Source: Pedobacter ureilyticus
Lineage (GTDB): Bacteria > Bacteroidota > Bacteroidia > Sphingobacteriales > Sphingobacteriaceae
Direction: 5' to 3'
Assembly (NCBI RefSeq): GCF_005925345.1
Contig: NZ_SSHJ01000005.1
Location: forward strand, 62,001 to 126,000
Length of the DNA: 64,000 bases
Both the position numbers and the translations under genes were made by a program. Below, one piece after another: positions 9,297 through 19,200 of the stretch; within the stretch, counting starts at the first letter, position 1; each line of letters opens with the position of its first letter. The notes beneath the pieces are model-generated. The model had not been told where the DNA came from and did no database searches. It worked only from the letters and a program-made list of their open reading frames with translations.

Positions 9297-9671
9297 TTAT
9301 CTAAGGATTTTGAGCTTATCGACCCGCTTGAAATGCTTCTTGTTTAAAGTTGCTATTGGTAGGCCATGCACAAGGCAGGTGGCAGCAATGAATATGTCCC
9401 TAAATTCGATGAGCTGGTTTCTTTTCCTGAGGTCGTGGTATATTTCTGCCGCACGCTGCGCTACTGTATCATCAAAGGGCAATATGGAAAGGTCTTCAGT
9501 AATCTGCTTAACATCTTTTAGCTTTTCCGCTGTAGTAGCGCCCATGTACAATTCGTACAAAGTGACAGCTGAAATGTAGAGATCTTCGTTTTCTGGAAGA
9601 GCGTAGAGCGTAGTGGAAGTCTTGTCCTTTGCCCGAAGGTGTTCAATGAATATGCCTGTATCTATTACCAT
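9297..9671 (-). CDS. PIN-domain ribonuclease toxin, VapC-like
   Basis: A 124-residue PIN domain. The acidic metal-binding residues are in place: D4 in MVIDTGIFIE, E in TLYELYMG (about 40), and D in EFRDIFIAATC (about 93), with the late TLNKKHF segment typical of VapC. Such toxins cleave RNA (often initiator tRNA or rRNA) when released from their antitoxin. The start overlaps the end of the antitoxin gene by 7 bp, the usual coupling of vapBC operons. The region around it (8.3-10.7 kb) is gene-poor and flanked by two near-identical long repeats, so the pair may sit on a small mobile or recombination-prone segment. The RNA target cannot be predicted. Confidence 0.85.
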   Translation of the reverse strand: MVIDTGIFIEHLRAKDKTSTTLYALPENEDLYISAVTLYELYMGATTAEKLKDVKQITEDLSILPFDDTVAQRAAEIYHDLRKRNQLIEFRDIFIAATCLVHGLPIATLNKKHFKRVDKLKILR

Positions 9672-9880
9672 TGCTGAGGCTGTAGCGAATCAAAGGCGTT
9701 CTTACCTTCCTCGAAGCCTTTTAAGTCGTTTTCAGACCATACCGAAACTTTTTTAAGTTTAGCCCTATAATCCGATGTACTTGTCATTGTCTCTTTCTCA
9801 ATGTTCACACCAAGCCCCTTGAGGATCTGTTTTACCAGATCGGTTTTGTTATTGGGAATATTGATGGTCAATCTTTGCAT
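9665..9880 (-). CDS. VapB-like antitoxin
   Basis: The ATG at 9880 (MQRLTINIPNNKTDLVKQ) gives a 71-residue protein; an upstream in-frame ATG at 9907 adds only MIKIFVNLS and is less likely. The N-terminal beta strand followed by a helix (LTINIPNNKTDLVKQILKGL) and an acidic, flexible C-terminus (ENDLKGFEEGKNAFDSLQ) fits small antitoxins of PIN toxins in Bacteroidota: the N-terminal part would dimerise, the C-terminal part would wrap the toxin. A classic AbrB or ribbon-helix-helix domain is not obvious, so DNA-binding class is uncertain. Called mainly from the overlap with the PIN toxin gene and size. Confidence 0.75.
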   Translation of the reverse strand: MQRLTINIPNNKTDLVKQILKGLGVNIEKETMTSTSDYRAKLKKVSVWSENDLKGFEEGKNAFDSLQPQQW

Positions 9881-10126
9881 GCTCAAATTTACAAATATTT
9901 TTATCAAAAACCATGCTAACGTTTTCTATTAAGAAAAGAGATAGGGAATTTATACTTCAATTTTACTGTTAGGAGCTTACAGAAAAACCTAAAATATTGT
10001 CATCCAAAGCTTGGCCTGTACCGATTAAATCGGTATCGAAGGACAAATATTTTGGGTTTTTCGACTGTTAGAAAAAGTCTTCGATAACTTGTTTCGATTT
10101 ATCGGAAAGCTCCTGACACAAAGTTC

Positions 10127-10258
10127 CTTAACTTAATTACATTGAGCGCAAGTATAGGCACAACAACGCTTGTGCTTTTAATTTATCAAGTTGGCGTAAG
10201 AGCCGGATATATTCAATGCAACGTAGAAAGAACACCAGCAAATGCCGGTGCTAGAAGG
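10127..10258 (+). repeat. Dispersed repeat family A, copy 2 (long form)
   Basis: Second long copy, differing from 8861-8993 at only a few positions over about 130 bp; its core is CCAGCAAATGCCGGTGCTAG (10235-10254). The two long copies bracket the VapBC-like pair as direct repeats about 1.27 kb apart. The rest of 9881-10705 shows no gene. Confidence 0.8.
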
Positions 10259-10571
10259 AAAAAAGCTTAAACGAGGCGCAAGAATTTTGTTGCCAGTGAA
10301 AAATGAAGTTGTGCAACACTCGGTTGCTTATTTATTCAGTATAGTTTTTTGTTTTATTGTCTTCATACTTGCTCCGCAGGTTTCTTTCAAAGAAAGTACT
10401 TTGGCTTATTGGTGCGGCCCGAAAACAGCGTAAGCGCTCTTTAACGCGATTAAAGCAAACAAAAAATAGTTAAAAAATAAGAGACCGAAAATCAGCTGAA
10501 CGAAGATTTGAAGCGCTATCGCTAGCAAATAGCATAATTTTCTTGTCCCGAACGTTAAATGAGCATAAATA

Positions 10572-10596
10572 TCAGCAAATGCGGGCGCTAGAGGGG
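10572..10596 (+). repeat. Repeat family A core, copy 3
   Basis: TCAGCAAATGCGGGCGCTAG followed by AGGGG: a diverged short copy of the palindromic core, without the long upstream part. Confidence 0.5.
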
Positions 10597-10705
10597 AGTT
10601 TCCTTTTCTAGATGAGTTTAATAAGTTTTTTGGGAGAATTACCTCGCAGTGGGTAGCTGGGTTTAGATTGCATGCCTAAAAATGGCAAAGAGTAAAAGAT
10701 ATTAA

Positions 10706-10739
10706 CTCCCGAAAGCAGCCCATAAACTGCTTTCGGGAG
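10706..10739 (-). terminator. Strong hairpin terminator after the T9SS gene
   Basis: CTCCCGAAAGCAG (10706-10718) and CTGCTTTCGGGAG (10727-10739) are perfect 13-bp complements with an 8-base loop. On the minus strand the hairpin is followed by TTAATATCTTTTACTC. It begins 12 bp after the stop of the secreted protein gene. Confidence 0.7.
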
Positions 10740-10751
10740 AATTGAAAAATC

Positions 10752-12608
10752 TTACTTGCGTACAACCTTGCTATGTAGTACACCGCCAGTTCCAGACAAT
10801 CGAATCAGATAAGTTCCAGCGGGAAGTCTAGACATTTCAAAGCTACATTGGCTACTGCTCGAAGAAATGGTTTGTTCCATCAATACTGAACCATGGATAC
10901 TCGTTAGCTGTACTTTTTGGTATTTTTTAGGAGCAAAGTCTAACGTAATCTTACCAGTGGTTGGGTTTGGATAAACAGCTAATTCGGGATGTGCAATTTG
11001 ATATTCAATTGCCTTTTCGCCCAAAATAGATTTCTTGCCATCCAGATCTACCTGTGCCAACCTGTAATAATTTACCCCAATTAGAGGACGACTATCTAAA
11101 AAACTATAGTCTTGAAGCACACTTGAGTTAATCTTGCCGTCTATCATTTTCAATTCGGCTAGTTGTGTATCATTTCCGCCTCTGTAGATGATAAATTTGC
11201 TGTTATTAGTTTCAGAGGCGGTTGTCCAAGTTAAACGTACACCATCTGCTTCTTTTTTCAGTGTTAAGCCTTTGGCGATAGTAACAGGTAGTGGATCTGG
11301 GCTTACGGTAACGTTAACCGTCGCCGTAGACGTTCCACATATACTCCCAGCAATAGTGTAGGTAAAGGAGGTGTTGCCACTGAAACCTGTTGCCGGTGTA
11401 TAACGTACCACACCCGCTATTAATGTAGCCGTTCCGTTGGCTGGCTGGGTAATCGCAGTTACCGTTAAAGTTTGACCCAAGGTATTTGCTTGATCATTGG
11501 CAAGAACATCTACCACAGTAGCTGCAGAATTTCCGAGTACGGTAAGCGCATCATTGTTTGCGGTTGGGGCAGTGTTGACCACAACCGAGGTGGTTCCCGC
11601 CGCACTGGTACATCCATTGGTAGTTACCGTAACGCTGTAGGTTCCGGCCATTGCCGCCGTAGCATTGTTGATAGTCGGGTTCTGTAGCGACGAACTGAAG
11701 CTGTTCGGCCCTGTCCAGCTATAGGTTGCCCCGGCCACGATAGGAGTGCTCAGGTTAATGGTATTTCCGGTGCATACCGGCGAGTTGCTCGATGGGCTAG
11801 GTGTTGCCGGTTTGGCGTTGACCACTACGGCCGTGGTTCCCGCCGCACTGGTACATCCATTGGTAGTTACCGTAACGCTGTAGGTTCCGGCCATTGCCGC
11901 CGTAGCATTGTTGATAGTCGGGTTCTGTAGTGATGAACTGAAACCGTTCGGCCCTGTCCAGCTATAGGTTGCCCCAGCTACCGCAGCAGTAGTCAGGTTA
12001 ATGGTATTTCCGGTACATACGGGTGTATTGCTCGATGGGCTAGGTGTTGCCGGTTTGGCGTTGACCACTACGGCAGTGGTTCCCGCTGTACTGGTACATC
12101 CATTGGTAGTTACCGTAACGCTGTAGGTTCCTGCCATTGCCGCCGTAGCATTGTTGATGCTGGGGTTCTGTAGCGATGAACTGAAGCTGTTCGGCCCTGT
12201 CCAGCTATAGGTTGCCCCGGCCACGGCAGGAGTGCTCAGGTTAATGGTATTTCCGGTACATACCGGCGTATTGCTCGATGGGCTAGGTGTTACCGGTTTG
12301 GCGTTGACCACCACGGCAGTGGTTCCCGCTGCACTGGTAGTACCACTTACGGTCACCGTAACACTGTAGGTTCCTGCCATTGCCGCCGTAGCATTGTTGA
12401 TGCTGGGGTTCTGTAGCGATGAACTGAAACCGTTCGGCCCTGTCCAGCTATAGGTTGCACCAGCTACCGCAGCAGTAGTCAGGTTAATGGTGTTTCCGGT
12501 ACATACGGGTGTATTGCTCGATGGGCTAGGTGTAGCTGGCGCACTGCTTACGGTAAAAGAAGCACATACTGTACTGGTGGCGTAGGGGGTAGGATCATTA
12601 AAACCCAA
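10752..12608 (-). CDS. C-terminal part of a secreted Ig-like-repeat protein with T9SS sorting domain (frameshifted)
   Basis: This frame carries on from the upstream gene part at 12548-13369 after a one-base shift near 12595-12606. It encodes four nearly identical 81-residue Ig/PKD-like repeats (each with VCTGNTINL, YSWTGPN, AGTYSVTV) from the join to about residue 345, one cadherin-like bacterial domain (about 350-430, with VDVLANDQANTLGQ and GNTSFTYTI), a linker with SETNNSKFIIYRGGN, and a C-terminal type A sorting domain (AVYPNPTTGKITLDF to LIRLSGTGG). The sorting domain directs export by the type IX system and anchoring at or release from the outer surface. The annotated ATG at 12608 is probably not used; it simply opens the frame. 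As sequenced, the sorting domain would be lost from the secreted product. Confidence 0.85.
   Translation of the reverse strand: MGFNDPTPYATSTVCASFTVSSAPATPSPSSNTPVCTGNTINLTTAAVAGATYSWTGPNGFSSSLQNPSINNATAAMAGTYSVTVTVSGTTSAAGTTAVVVNAKPVTPSPSSNTPVCTGNTINLSTPAVAGATYSWTGPNSFSSSLQNPSINNATAAMAGTYSVTVTTNGCTSTAGTTAVVVNAKPATPSPSSNTPVCTGNTINLTTAAVAGATYSWTGPNGFSSSLQNPTINNATAAMAGTYSVTVTTNGCTSAAGTTAVVVNAKPATPSPSSNSPVCTGNTINLSTPIVAGATYSWTGPNSFSSSLQNPTINNATAAMAGTYSVTVTTNGCTSAAGTTSVVVNTAPTANNDALTVLGNSAATVVDVLANDQANTLGQTLTVTAITQPANGTATLIAGVVRYTPATGFSGNTSFTYTIAGSICGTSTATVNVTVSPDPLPVTIAKGLTLKKEADGVRLTWTTASETNNSKFIIYRGGNDTQLAELKMIDGKINSSVLQDYSFLDSRPLIGVNYYRLAQVDLDGKKSILGEKAIEYQIAHPELAVYPNPTTGKITLDFAPKKYQKVQLTSIHGSVLMEQTISSSSSQCSFEMSRLPAGTYLIRLSGTGGVLHSKVVRK
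11574..12545. repeat. Four in-frame 243-bp tandem repeats
   Basis: GTTGACC marks recur at 11574, 11817, 12060 and 12303, exactly 243 bp apart, each unit encoding one 81-residue Ig-like domain. Units are so alike at DNA level that copy number should be able to change by recombination or slippage, and assemblers may collapse them. Confidence 0.9.
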
Positions 12609-13369
12609 TTTGCCGGATCATTTATTTTAGCCAGCATAGCCGCTTTGCTGCCACTGGTACCCTTGGCACAATCGTAACGTAAATTGTTTTTTTCTTTATC
12701 GACCCAAGCGCCTCCTCCGGCTTGTGGAAACATACCAACGGCATCCGTACCATTGGTAAGTCCACTAGGTAGCACAGAAGCCTGCGAACCCTTGGTCGCA
12801 TAAAGGTCCCAGTTACTGAGAGATACCCAGCCTGTAACCTCATTAGATAGAATGGTGAAATCGCTAGTTTGAACAGCTCCACCATCATCGGTGTTTATTG
12901 CTGCAATAAAAAAGGGAGATGCTGGTTTTACACCAGTACTGCTCTGATAAGCAATAACTTGGTCACCTCCCGCTATGCTGAAGCCCCCAGTGCCTCCGGT
13001 ATTTGATTTTGTAATCGTACCAGAACTTCCGCCAGTAACGGTTAAAACATCTGCACTTAGTTCGTCAAAATGCACTACAGTGCCCGCCGTTATTCCCCCA
13101 GCTTGTACCGTATACAAAAAATGTCCTTCATCTCCGTTCCATGCGCCATTGCCCCAACTGTTGTCTGTAAAATAAATATTGGTGCCCGCAGGGAGGTTGG
13201 CCAAGGCTACAATAGAAAAGGCATCGGTTGTTGTCTCGTTAACCCGGATAAAAGCGATGTCGCCTTTGGCCAGCGTTATTTGGGCCTTGGCATCTTGCGC
13301 TAATGGCAACAAGACCATCAGCAATCCAGCAATAAAAAAAGTTTTCAACGAAAAGTAAAGTTGCTTCAT
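12548..13369 (-). CDS. N-terminal part of the secreted Ig-repeat protein (frameshifted)
   Basis: Starts with a clear Sec signal peptide (FFIAGLLMVLLPLAQ then DAKAQ) and a domain of about 230 residues with GDIAFIRVNETTTDAFSIVAL and FTDNSWGNGAWNGDEGHFLY, a surface-protein module seen in Bacteroidota adhesin-like proteins. The frame then runs through INDPANWVL and shifts: the next frame continues as FNDPTPYATSTVCASF. Inserting one base in the GGGTTTTAATGATCC run (about 12595-12606, minus strand) would give ANWVLNDPTPYATS and a single protein of about 870 residues. As read, this frame ends 17 residues later in unrelated sequence. A sequencing error in a homopolymer, a true mutation or slippage-based switching are all possible. 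Confidence 0.85.
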   Translation of the reverse strand: MKQLYFSLKTFFIAGLLMVLLPLAQDAKAQITLAKGDIAFIRVNETTTDAFSIVALANLPAGTNIYFTDNSWGNGAWNGDEGHFLYTVQAGGITAGTVVHFDELSADVLTVTGGSSGTITKSNTGGTGGFSIAGGDQVIAYQSSTGVKPASPFFIAAINTDDGGAVQTSDFTILSNEVTGWVSLSNWDLYATKGSQASVLPSGLTNGTDAVGMFPQAGGGAWVDKEKNNLRYDCAKGTSGSKAAMLAKINDPANWVLMILPPTPPVQYVLLLP

Positions 13370-13807
13370 ACTACATTATATTTAGGTTAATAAATACGTT
13401 TAACAGAATTATACGTCAAAATACCAACACTTTAAGGCTAACTAGCCTAGCGCTAAAGCCAAAAGTTGGTCTGTGGTAACCTGTCTTTTATCAGCACGTA
13501 TGCGGCAAGTCGAGATGTGAGGTCGACATAATGATTACGAGCGTCATGAAATAAAGATAAATACAATACTTAAAAATCACAACTTATAAGAATGTTTTTC
13601 GAAGGCCTGCAACTAACTTGACTTAATGACATCGGACTTGCGCTAGAATGCGATTTTCACTACAAAGCTATTAACGTAAGTAAGCACTTTGGCAACAAAG
13701 GGCACATGCGAAAACTAATAGTAAATCGTAGAGCTTCAGATGTTTTCCGCAAATACAGCAAATATAGATGTTTAAGTGTCTACATGCAATTCAACATAAA
13801 GTAGTCA

Positions 13808-13832
13808 CCAGCAAATGTTGGCGCCAGAGGGG
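13808..13832 (+). repeat. Repeat family A core, copy 4
   Basis: CCAGCAAATGTTGGCGCCAG followed by AGGGG. It lies with copy 5 in the 13370-14182 gap, which holds no gene apart from the IS3 remnant. Confidence 0.6.
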
Positions 13833-13930
13833 AAATATAAGATAAAGCACAAGTAAGGCATTGGCTCTTTATTGGGCACTAAGACTTGCACTAAAGGGGA
13901 TTGATAAGCCACATGACTTAGTTTAAGTAA

Positions 13931-13990
13931 TCTGATATATTCAATGCAATGTAGCATGATCGCCAGCAAATGCTTGTGCCAGATTGGGGG
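13931..13990 (+). repeat. Repeat family A, copy 5 (half-length)
   Basis: Contains CTGATATATTCAATGCAATG and the core CCAGCAAATGCTTGTGCCAG (13963-13982), so it keeps part of the long form seen at 8861 and 10127. It ends about 20 bp before the IS3 remnant. Confidence 0.6.
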
Positions 13991-14010
13991 CTACCCCGGC
14001 GCAACTACAC

Positions 14011-14141
14011 TGCCCCCAAAAAGTTAGACACTTATTGGGGGCATTTTTATGGAAAGAAAAGTAAAATACGATTTATCACTTAAGGTAAAATTAATGCAAA
14101 CGCTAGTCCCAACAATTTCTTTGCTACAGGAATGCATATAA
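14011..14141 (+). mobile_element. Truncated IS3-family element end with orfA start
   Basis: TGCCCCCAAAAAGTTAGACA at 14011 followed by CTTATTGGGGGCA resembles the terminal inverted repeat of IS150-group IS3 elements (TG...AAGTTAGACA). An ATG at 14049 opens MERKVKYDLSLKVKLMQTL, a typical orfA start, but the frame leaves homology after about 19 residues and stops at 14141. No orfB and no right end were seen, so this is a stub. It ends about 40 bp before the sigma factor gene. Confidence 0.65.
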
Positions 14142-14182
14142 CCTTAACACTCTATTAATATGGTAGTGGTAGTTTTGGGTCG

Positions 14183-14794
14183 ATGAAGAATCTTTCTGAT
14201 CTTGAACTGATTGAACTAGTGCGGTCGGCTAGCTACGGCGCTTTCGAGGAGCTGCATCGACGCTATTGGTCAGATCTGCAGAAGTTAGCCTATAGCAAGA
14301 TAGGCGATAGAGAGGATACTTACGACTTGCTTCAGGAGATGTTTATTGAACTATGGGAAAAGCGAACGGAGCTGAAATTTGGCAACGAACTTAATGGCTG
14401 GCTTAGAAAAAGATTGTGGTTCAAGTTGTACGGCTATTTCCGCACCAAAGGCTTTAATCAAAAACATCAAGATAATTTCAAAATATTTGCTGATGCAGAA
14501 AATACAACAACTGCATTTGATTTGTCGGAGCTGAAACAGGCAAATGTCTACTATGAAGAACTATTAGCTGTAATAGAAGGAGCAATTGAAGAAATGCCCG
14601 ACAGGATGAGAGAAGTGTTTGTACTTTATCGCCATAAAAATTACAGCGTGTCGCAAATTGCCGATAAATTAGGTATTGCTCCAAAAACAGTAAGAAATCA
14701 GTTAGACCGTGCTATCGCAAAGTTGCGAAAATCTACAAAACAATATGACCCGAGAGCGCTAGAATTGGTCTTTGTGCTTTGGCTAATTTCCTAG
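14183..14794 (+). CDS. ECF RNA polymerase sigma-70 factor (FecI-like)
   Basis: A 203-residue ECF sigma factor. Region 2 spans about residues 20-75 (FEELHRRYWSDLQKLAYSKI, DLLQEMFIELWEKR) and region 4 about 133-187 (MPDRMREVFVLYRHKNYSV, QIADKLGIAPKTVRNQL). Length and the absence of extra domains match Bacteroidota FecI-type factors that switch on TonB-receptor operons. It is followed after 140 bp by a FecR-type anti-sigma gene and then an STN-domain TonB receptor, the standard three-part cell-surface signalling arrangement. An IS3 end lies about 40 bp upstream, so its promoter may be partly supplied by or disrupted by that remnant; a TAnnTTTG-like -7 box is at 14170-14177. Confidence 0.93.
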   Translation: MKNLSDLELIELVRSASYGAFEELHRRYWSDLQKLAYSKIGDREDTYDLLQEMFIELWEKRTELKFGNELNGWLRKRLWFKLYGYFRTKGFNQKHQDNFKIFADAENTTTAFDLSELKQANVYYEELLAVIEGAIEEMPDRMREVFVLYRHKNYSVSQIADKLGIAPKTVRNQLDRAIAKLRKSTKQYDPRALELVFVLWLIS

Positions 14795-14934
14795 ACTGAC
14801 GACAGATCTTTAATGTTAAAAAATCATTAAGTATATTTCATGTAAAGTTAATATTCAAACTGTGGGTAAAACTGTGAGTTGCCGCTTTATAGTAGTGGAG
14901 GCATCAAGATGGATTGATGTAAAATGCACCAAAC

Positions 14935-16086
14935 ATGGAAGACCAACAAGACGAACTCAATCAGCTTCACCAAAAAGTAGTTACTGGTCTGGCAACACCT
15001 AACGAGAAGAAACAGCTCGTGGCTTGGCTGGCTAGGCTAAACGTAGAACGCACAGAAATATCGCTCGACGAGCTAAGCAAAGACGAACTACAATCTCGGA
15101 AATCCCTTAGAACGCAATTAGATTTTTCAGAACAACAAGTACAAATAAATAAGTGGTGGATATCTGGGTGGGCCAGAGTTGCCGCAGTTTTATTGGTAGT
15201 AGGAGCGGTTTCTTTGTTGCTGTGGCAATCTAAGTCGACAATAAGCGGTGAGCAAAATGCTAAAACCGTAGTTCCAGGCGGCGAAAAGGCTTTGCTAACT
15301 TTGGCAAATGGCAAGGTGGTATCGCTTTCGGATGTAACTGTGGGTACAACGGTTGCATTGCAGGGCCATGTTCGCGTAGAGAAAACCAAAGAAGGAAGTA
15401 TCGTATATCACGCCAATACGAAAGCTACTTCATACGTTGCTGCTAAAAATACATTGACTACGCCAAATGGCGGTCATTTTAAAGCGACTTTACCCGATGG
15501 TACTATAGCTTGGTTAAATGCCGCATCGTCCATCAGTTATCCTTTAAAATTTGCGGCAGATGAAAGGCGTATCAAAATGACAGGGGAAGTCTACTTTGAA
15601 GTTGCGAAATTGACCGATGGCAAAAGAAAACGCATTCCGTTTTTTGTAGAGACTGACAAACAAGAAATACAGGTTTTGGGAACGCATTTCAATGTAAATG
15701 CCTATACAAATGAAGATGCAGTACGCACGACATTGGTAGAGGGTAGCGTAAAAGTAAGGGCAAACGACGGGCAAGTGGCACTGCTCAGGCCCGGACAACA
15801 GACTGTGCTTGCAAAAAACCTGAAAGTGCAACGGGCCGATATCGAGCAGCAGCTCGCATGGAAAAACGGAGATTTTATATTTCGCGGCGAAAAACTAGAA
15901 GATGTGCTCAGGCAAATTTCCCGATGGTACGATATAGAGGTTGAGTGCCCAAAACACCTTGCTGACGTTCGTTTTACAGGAATGGTATCCCGGTCGCAAC
16001 CTATTTCTGTCATCAAAGAAATGATAGAAACTACCAAAAAGCTGAAAGTAGAATTAAAGGAGAGGAGGTTCACTGTGACAGAATAG
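14935..16086 (+). CDS. FecR family anti-sigma factor
   Basis: 383 residues: a cytoplasmic N-terminus (about 1-78) that would bind the sigma factor, one membrane segment (about 79-97, ARVAAVLLVVGAVSLLLW), then the periplasmic FecR domain with TLTTPNGGHFKATLPDGTIA and YFEVAK, and a C-terminal DUF4974-like part (GDFIFRGEKLEDVLRQISRW and VRFTGMVSRSQPISVI), the STN-like region expected to touch the receptor's signalling domain. It transmits ligand occupancy of the outer-membrane receptor encoded next to release of the ECF sigma factor. Order sigma-FecR-receptor is the standard Bacteroidota layout. Confidence 0.95.
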   Translation: MEDQQDELNQLHQKVVTGLATPNEKKQLVAWLARLNVERTEISLDELSKDELQSRKSLRTQLDFSEQQVQINKWWISGWARVAAVLLVVGAVSLLLWQSKSTISGEQNAKTVVPGGEKALLTLANGKVVSLSDVTVGTTVALQGHVRVEKTKEGSIVYHANTKATSYVAAKNTLTTPNGGHFKATLPDGTIAWLNAASSISYPLKFAADERRIKMTGEVYFEVAKLTDGKRKRIPFFVETDKQEIQVLGTHFNVNAYTNEDAVRTTLVEGSVKVRANDGQVALLRPGQQTVLAKNLKVQRADIEQQLAWKNGDFIFRGEKLEDVLRQISRWYDIEVECPKHLADVRFTGMVSRSQPISVIKEMIETTKKLKVELKERRFTVTE

Positions 16087-16219
16087 TACCTACTTTTCAA
16101 CAACGGTAAGCCTTTAAAAACCAAATCCCGACGGCAATCGGGACTTGGGCACCACGTTAAAGCTTATCGAAAATATTGCAGCTACAACATAGTCAATTCA
16201 TTTTAACATCAACAAAAAT

Positions 16220-19200
16220 ATGAAATTTTATCAATGCATGCGTGTTATGAAAATCACCATGTTTATTATAGCGTGTTTGCTCATACAGGTCCAGGCAAGC
16301 ACCTATGCCCAGCGCATAACCATCAGCAAACATAATTGTTCGTTAAATACCATTTTAGAAGAGATCAGAAAACAGAGTCAGTATGATTTCTTTTATGATA
16401 CGAGCATTTTTAACAATTCCAAGAAGGTGAGTGTGCAATTTAAAAATGCTACCGTAGAACAGGTGCTTGATGCTTGTTTTATGGGTCAACCCTATGAATA
16501 TGTTATCAAAAACAAGCTTGTCATGATATCAGCAAAGACAGATCCACCTGTAACGAATGCATGCCAGAAACCAAAATCTTTAACTACAATCAATTTACAG
16601 GAACAACAACCTGGCCGCATTAGTGGCAAAGTAGTTGATGAACGGGGTGAACCCCTGCCTGGCGCATCTGTAAAGATCGTACAGACCAGGCAGACGGTGC
16701 AGAGCAATGTGGACGGCAGCTACAATTTCAGTATTGCTGCTGGCACTTACATTGTAGAGATAAGTTACATCTCTTTCCAAACCAAACGCATTACAGATGT
16801 GGAGATAAAGCCCGGAAAACTGACCAATCTTAGCATCGTACTTAATCCCATCACCAGTCAGCTAGACCAGGTGGTAGTAACAGGAACTTTCAAGCAGGAA
16901 ACCAACGTAGGATTATACGTGCGCCAAAAAAACGAAGCCGGTATCTCCAATGGCCTTTCGGCAGAGCAGATTGCCAGTCTACCGGATAAGAATGTGGGCG
17001 AAACCCTCAAACGTATCTCGGGTATCAGTACCAACAACAACCGCCAAGTTGTGGTGCGTGGTATTGCAGAACGCTATAATCTTGCCATGATGGATGGCGC
17101 CATCCTTCCCAGCGCTGATGTGCAGGTACGTGATTTTGAGTTTGATATCATCCCCAGCAACCTGATAGATAACGTTATCGTATCCAAAACCGCTACGCCG
17201 GATATGAGCTTTGGCTTTGGTGGCGGATTGGTACAAGTTAATACCTTTGCCATTCCAAACGAGAACTTTACTACGTTTAACTTTGGCGGTAAATATATTA
17301 AAGGCAGTACCGGTAAGGATTTTCTAGGCTATGGGCGTGGCGGAAATGATTATTTGGGTTTCGATGACGGTATCCGCAACCATTTCCCAAAAGACCTGCT
17401 GTTGTTTGATGGAAAGAACTACAACCCTCTCAATCCAGGTGCAGCAGTTCCTGACGGCGTAACCAAGGTTACGCCTGAGATGATCGCCAATCAGAACAGG
17501 CAAATTGGTGGACTGGAGCGCATGGGCACAAGGCTTTATGAAACAATGCCAGGTCAAAATTACCAACTCAGTTTAGGTCGTAACTATAACCTCAAAAACA
17601 GCCGCATTGGTTTTGTAGGTTCCATAAGCTACCGGAACGAGCAAAGTATAGATCACATATCACAGTACGAACGTGGGGTGTGGCAAAAAATAGAGAACTA
17701 CACCTTCAATACGGAAACAGGCGAGCAACTTAACCCAACTTCCGCAAACCAGTACAATTTCAACACCACCTGGGCAGCCCTTTTCAACGCTGGCTGGAGC
17801 AGCAAGCATCACAAGATCACTTCCCGCAATTTCTACTCTCGTCTGTTCAGCAACCAATTTTCTCGTATTGTAGGATTTGGAAATGATATCGGATTTACTG
17901 TTAATAACAATCCGGCCCCTGCCATACGGGAATACGATCGTCCTAAGTTTATCGACATGCTCCAAAACCGTATCAATGGCGAGCATAGTTTTGGCAATTT
18001 TAAATTTGATTGGAATGTGGCCCGCAATAAACTGGTCAATCTGGAGCAGGATGCGGTAGAAGCCTGGCTAGCTCCAACGGTTACCATGAACGAAACAGTT
18101 TATAATGTTGTACCGAGCGCCATTACAAATCCTGGTTTGGGAACCTTTAACCGTAGCCGGTACCGATACGAGGAAATGAACCATATTGCCGAGGGGGCAT
18201 TGGGTTATCATTTTCAATGGGGCGGCCAAAAACAGCTGGCCAAAGTAGGTTTTCAATACCTAGAACGCCATGGAACCATGGAATGGACGGCATTGCCTAT
18301 CGGGGCGGTAAACACCATCAATAGTGTATATCCCTATGTGCCAGTGCAGGAATGGGGACAGTATATGGACTTTGACGATCCGCAAAACGACCTGCTATAC
18401 TATCCGGCACTGTTTTCCCAAACTGGCTACGAAGGTAAAAATACCAACCAGGCATGGTTTGCTATGCTCGACAATCGTTTGAACAGTTGGATACGCCTGG
18501 TGTGGGGCTTACGGGGCGAGTATTACAAATACGAACGCCTTCGAAGCGGAGCGAACGATTTGCTCGTGGATCAACTGATTAAAAATGGTGAGGGCCTACA
18601 ATATGTAGACCCCGAAACGGGAAAGCTGGTATCACCATTTGCCGACCCTACCAACGAGGAAAAGACGTGGCGTTACCTTCCATCGGCGAGTTTAACGCTA
18701 AGCCCGATCAAAGATTTCAATATCAGGGCAGCCTACGCACAGTCGGTGGTACGCCCAGCGTTGATAGAGAACTCCCGTATGATACGCTTTGACCCCGTGG
18801 TGGGCGGCTACCGCCAGAATCAAGGGGTATTGTCTACCCAGATAGACCACTATGATTTCCGATTGGAGTGGTATCCTAAAGCTGGTGAAGTGATCTCGGC
18901 AGGTTTTTTCTACAAATATTTTGATAAACCCGTAGAACTGTATAGAACACCCGTTGGCGCTGACTTAAGAGTTTACCTGAATACCCAGAACTCCGACTGG
19001 GCAAAAGTGTATGGCTGGGAGTTTGACCTGCACAAAAGCTTTGGCTTTGTCAATTCAGATTGGAAATTTCTTGACGACATTTACCTGAATGCCAACCTAA
19101 CGTTGCAGACTTCTGAAGTGCAGGGCAGCCGGTACGAAGGAAAAAGTATGGCGCAAGATAAGTACGGAAAAAATTATGAATATCGAACCAAAGTATTGCT

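Noticed and set aside
10242..10433. 63-codon plus-strand frame after repeat copy 2
   Set aside because: Starts in the repeat core and shows no coding-like composition or context.
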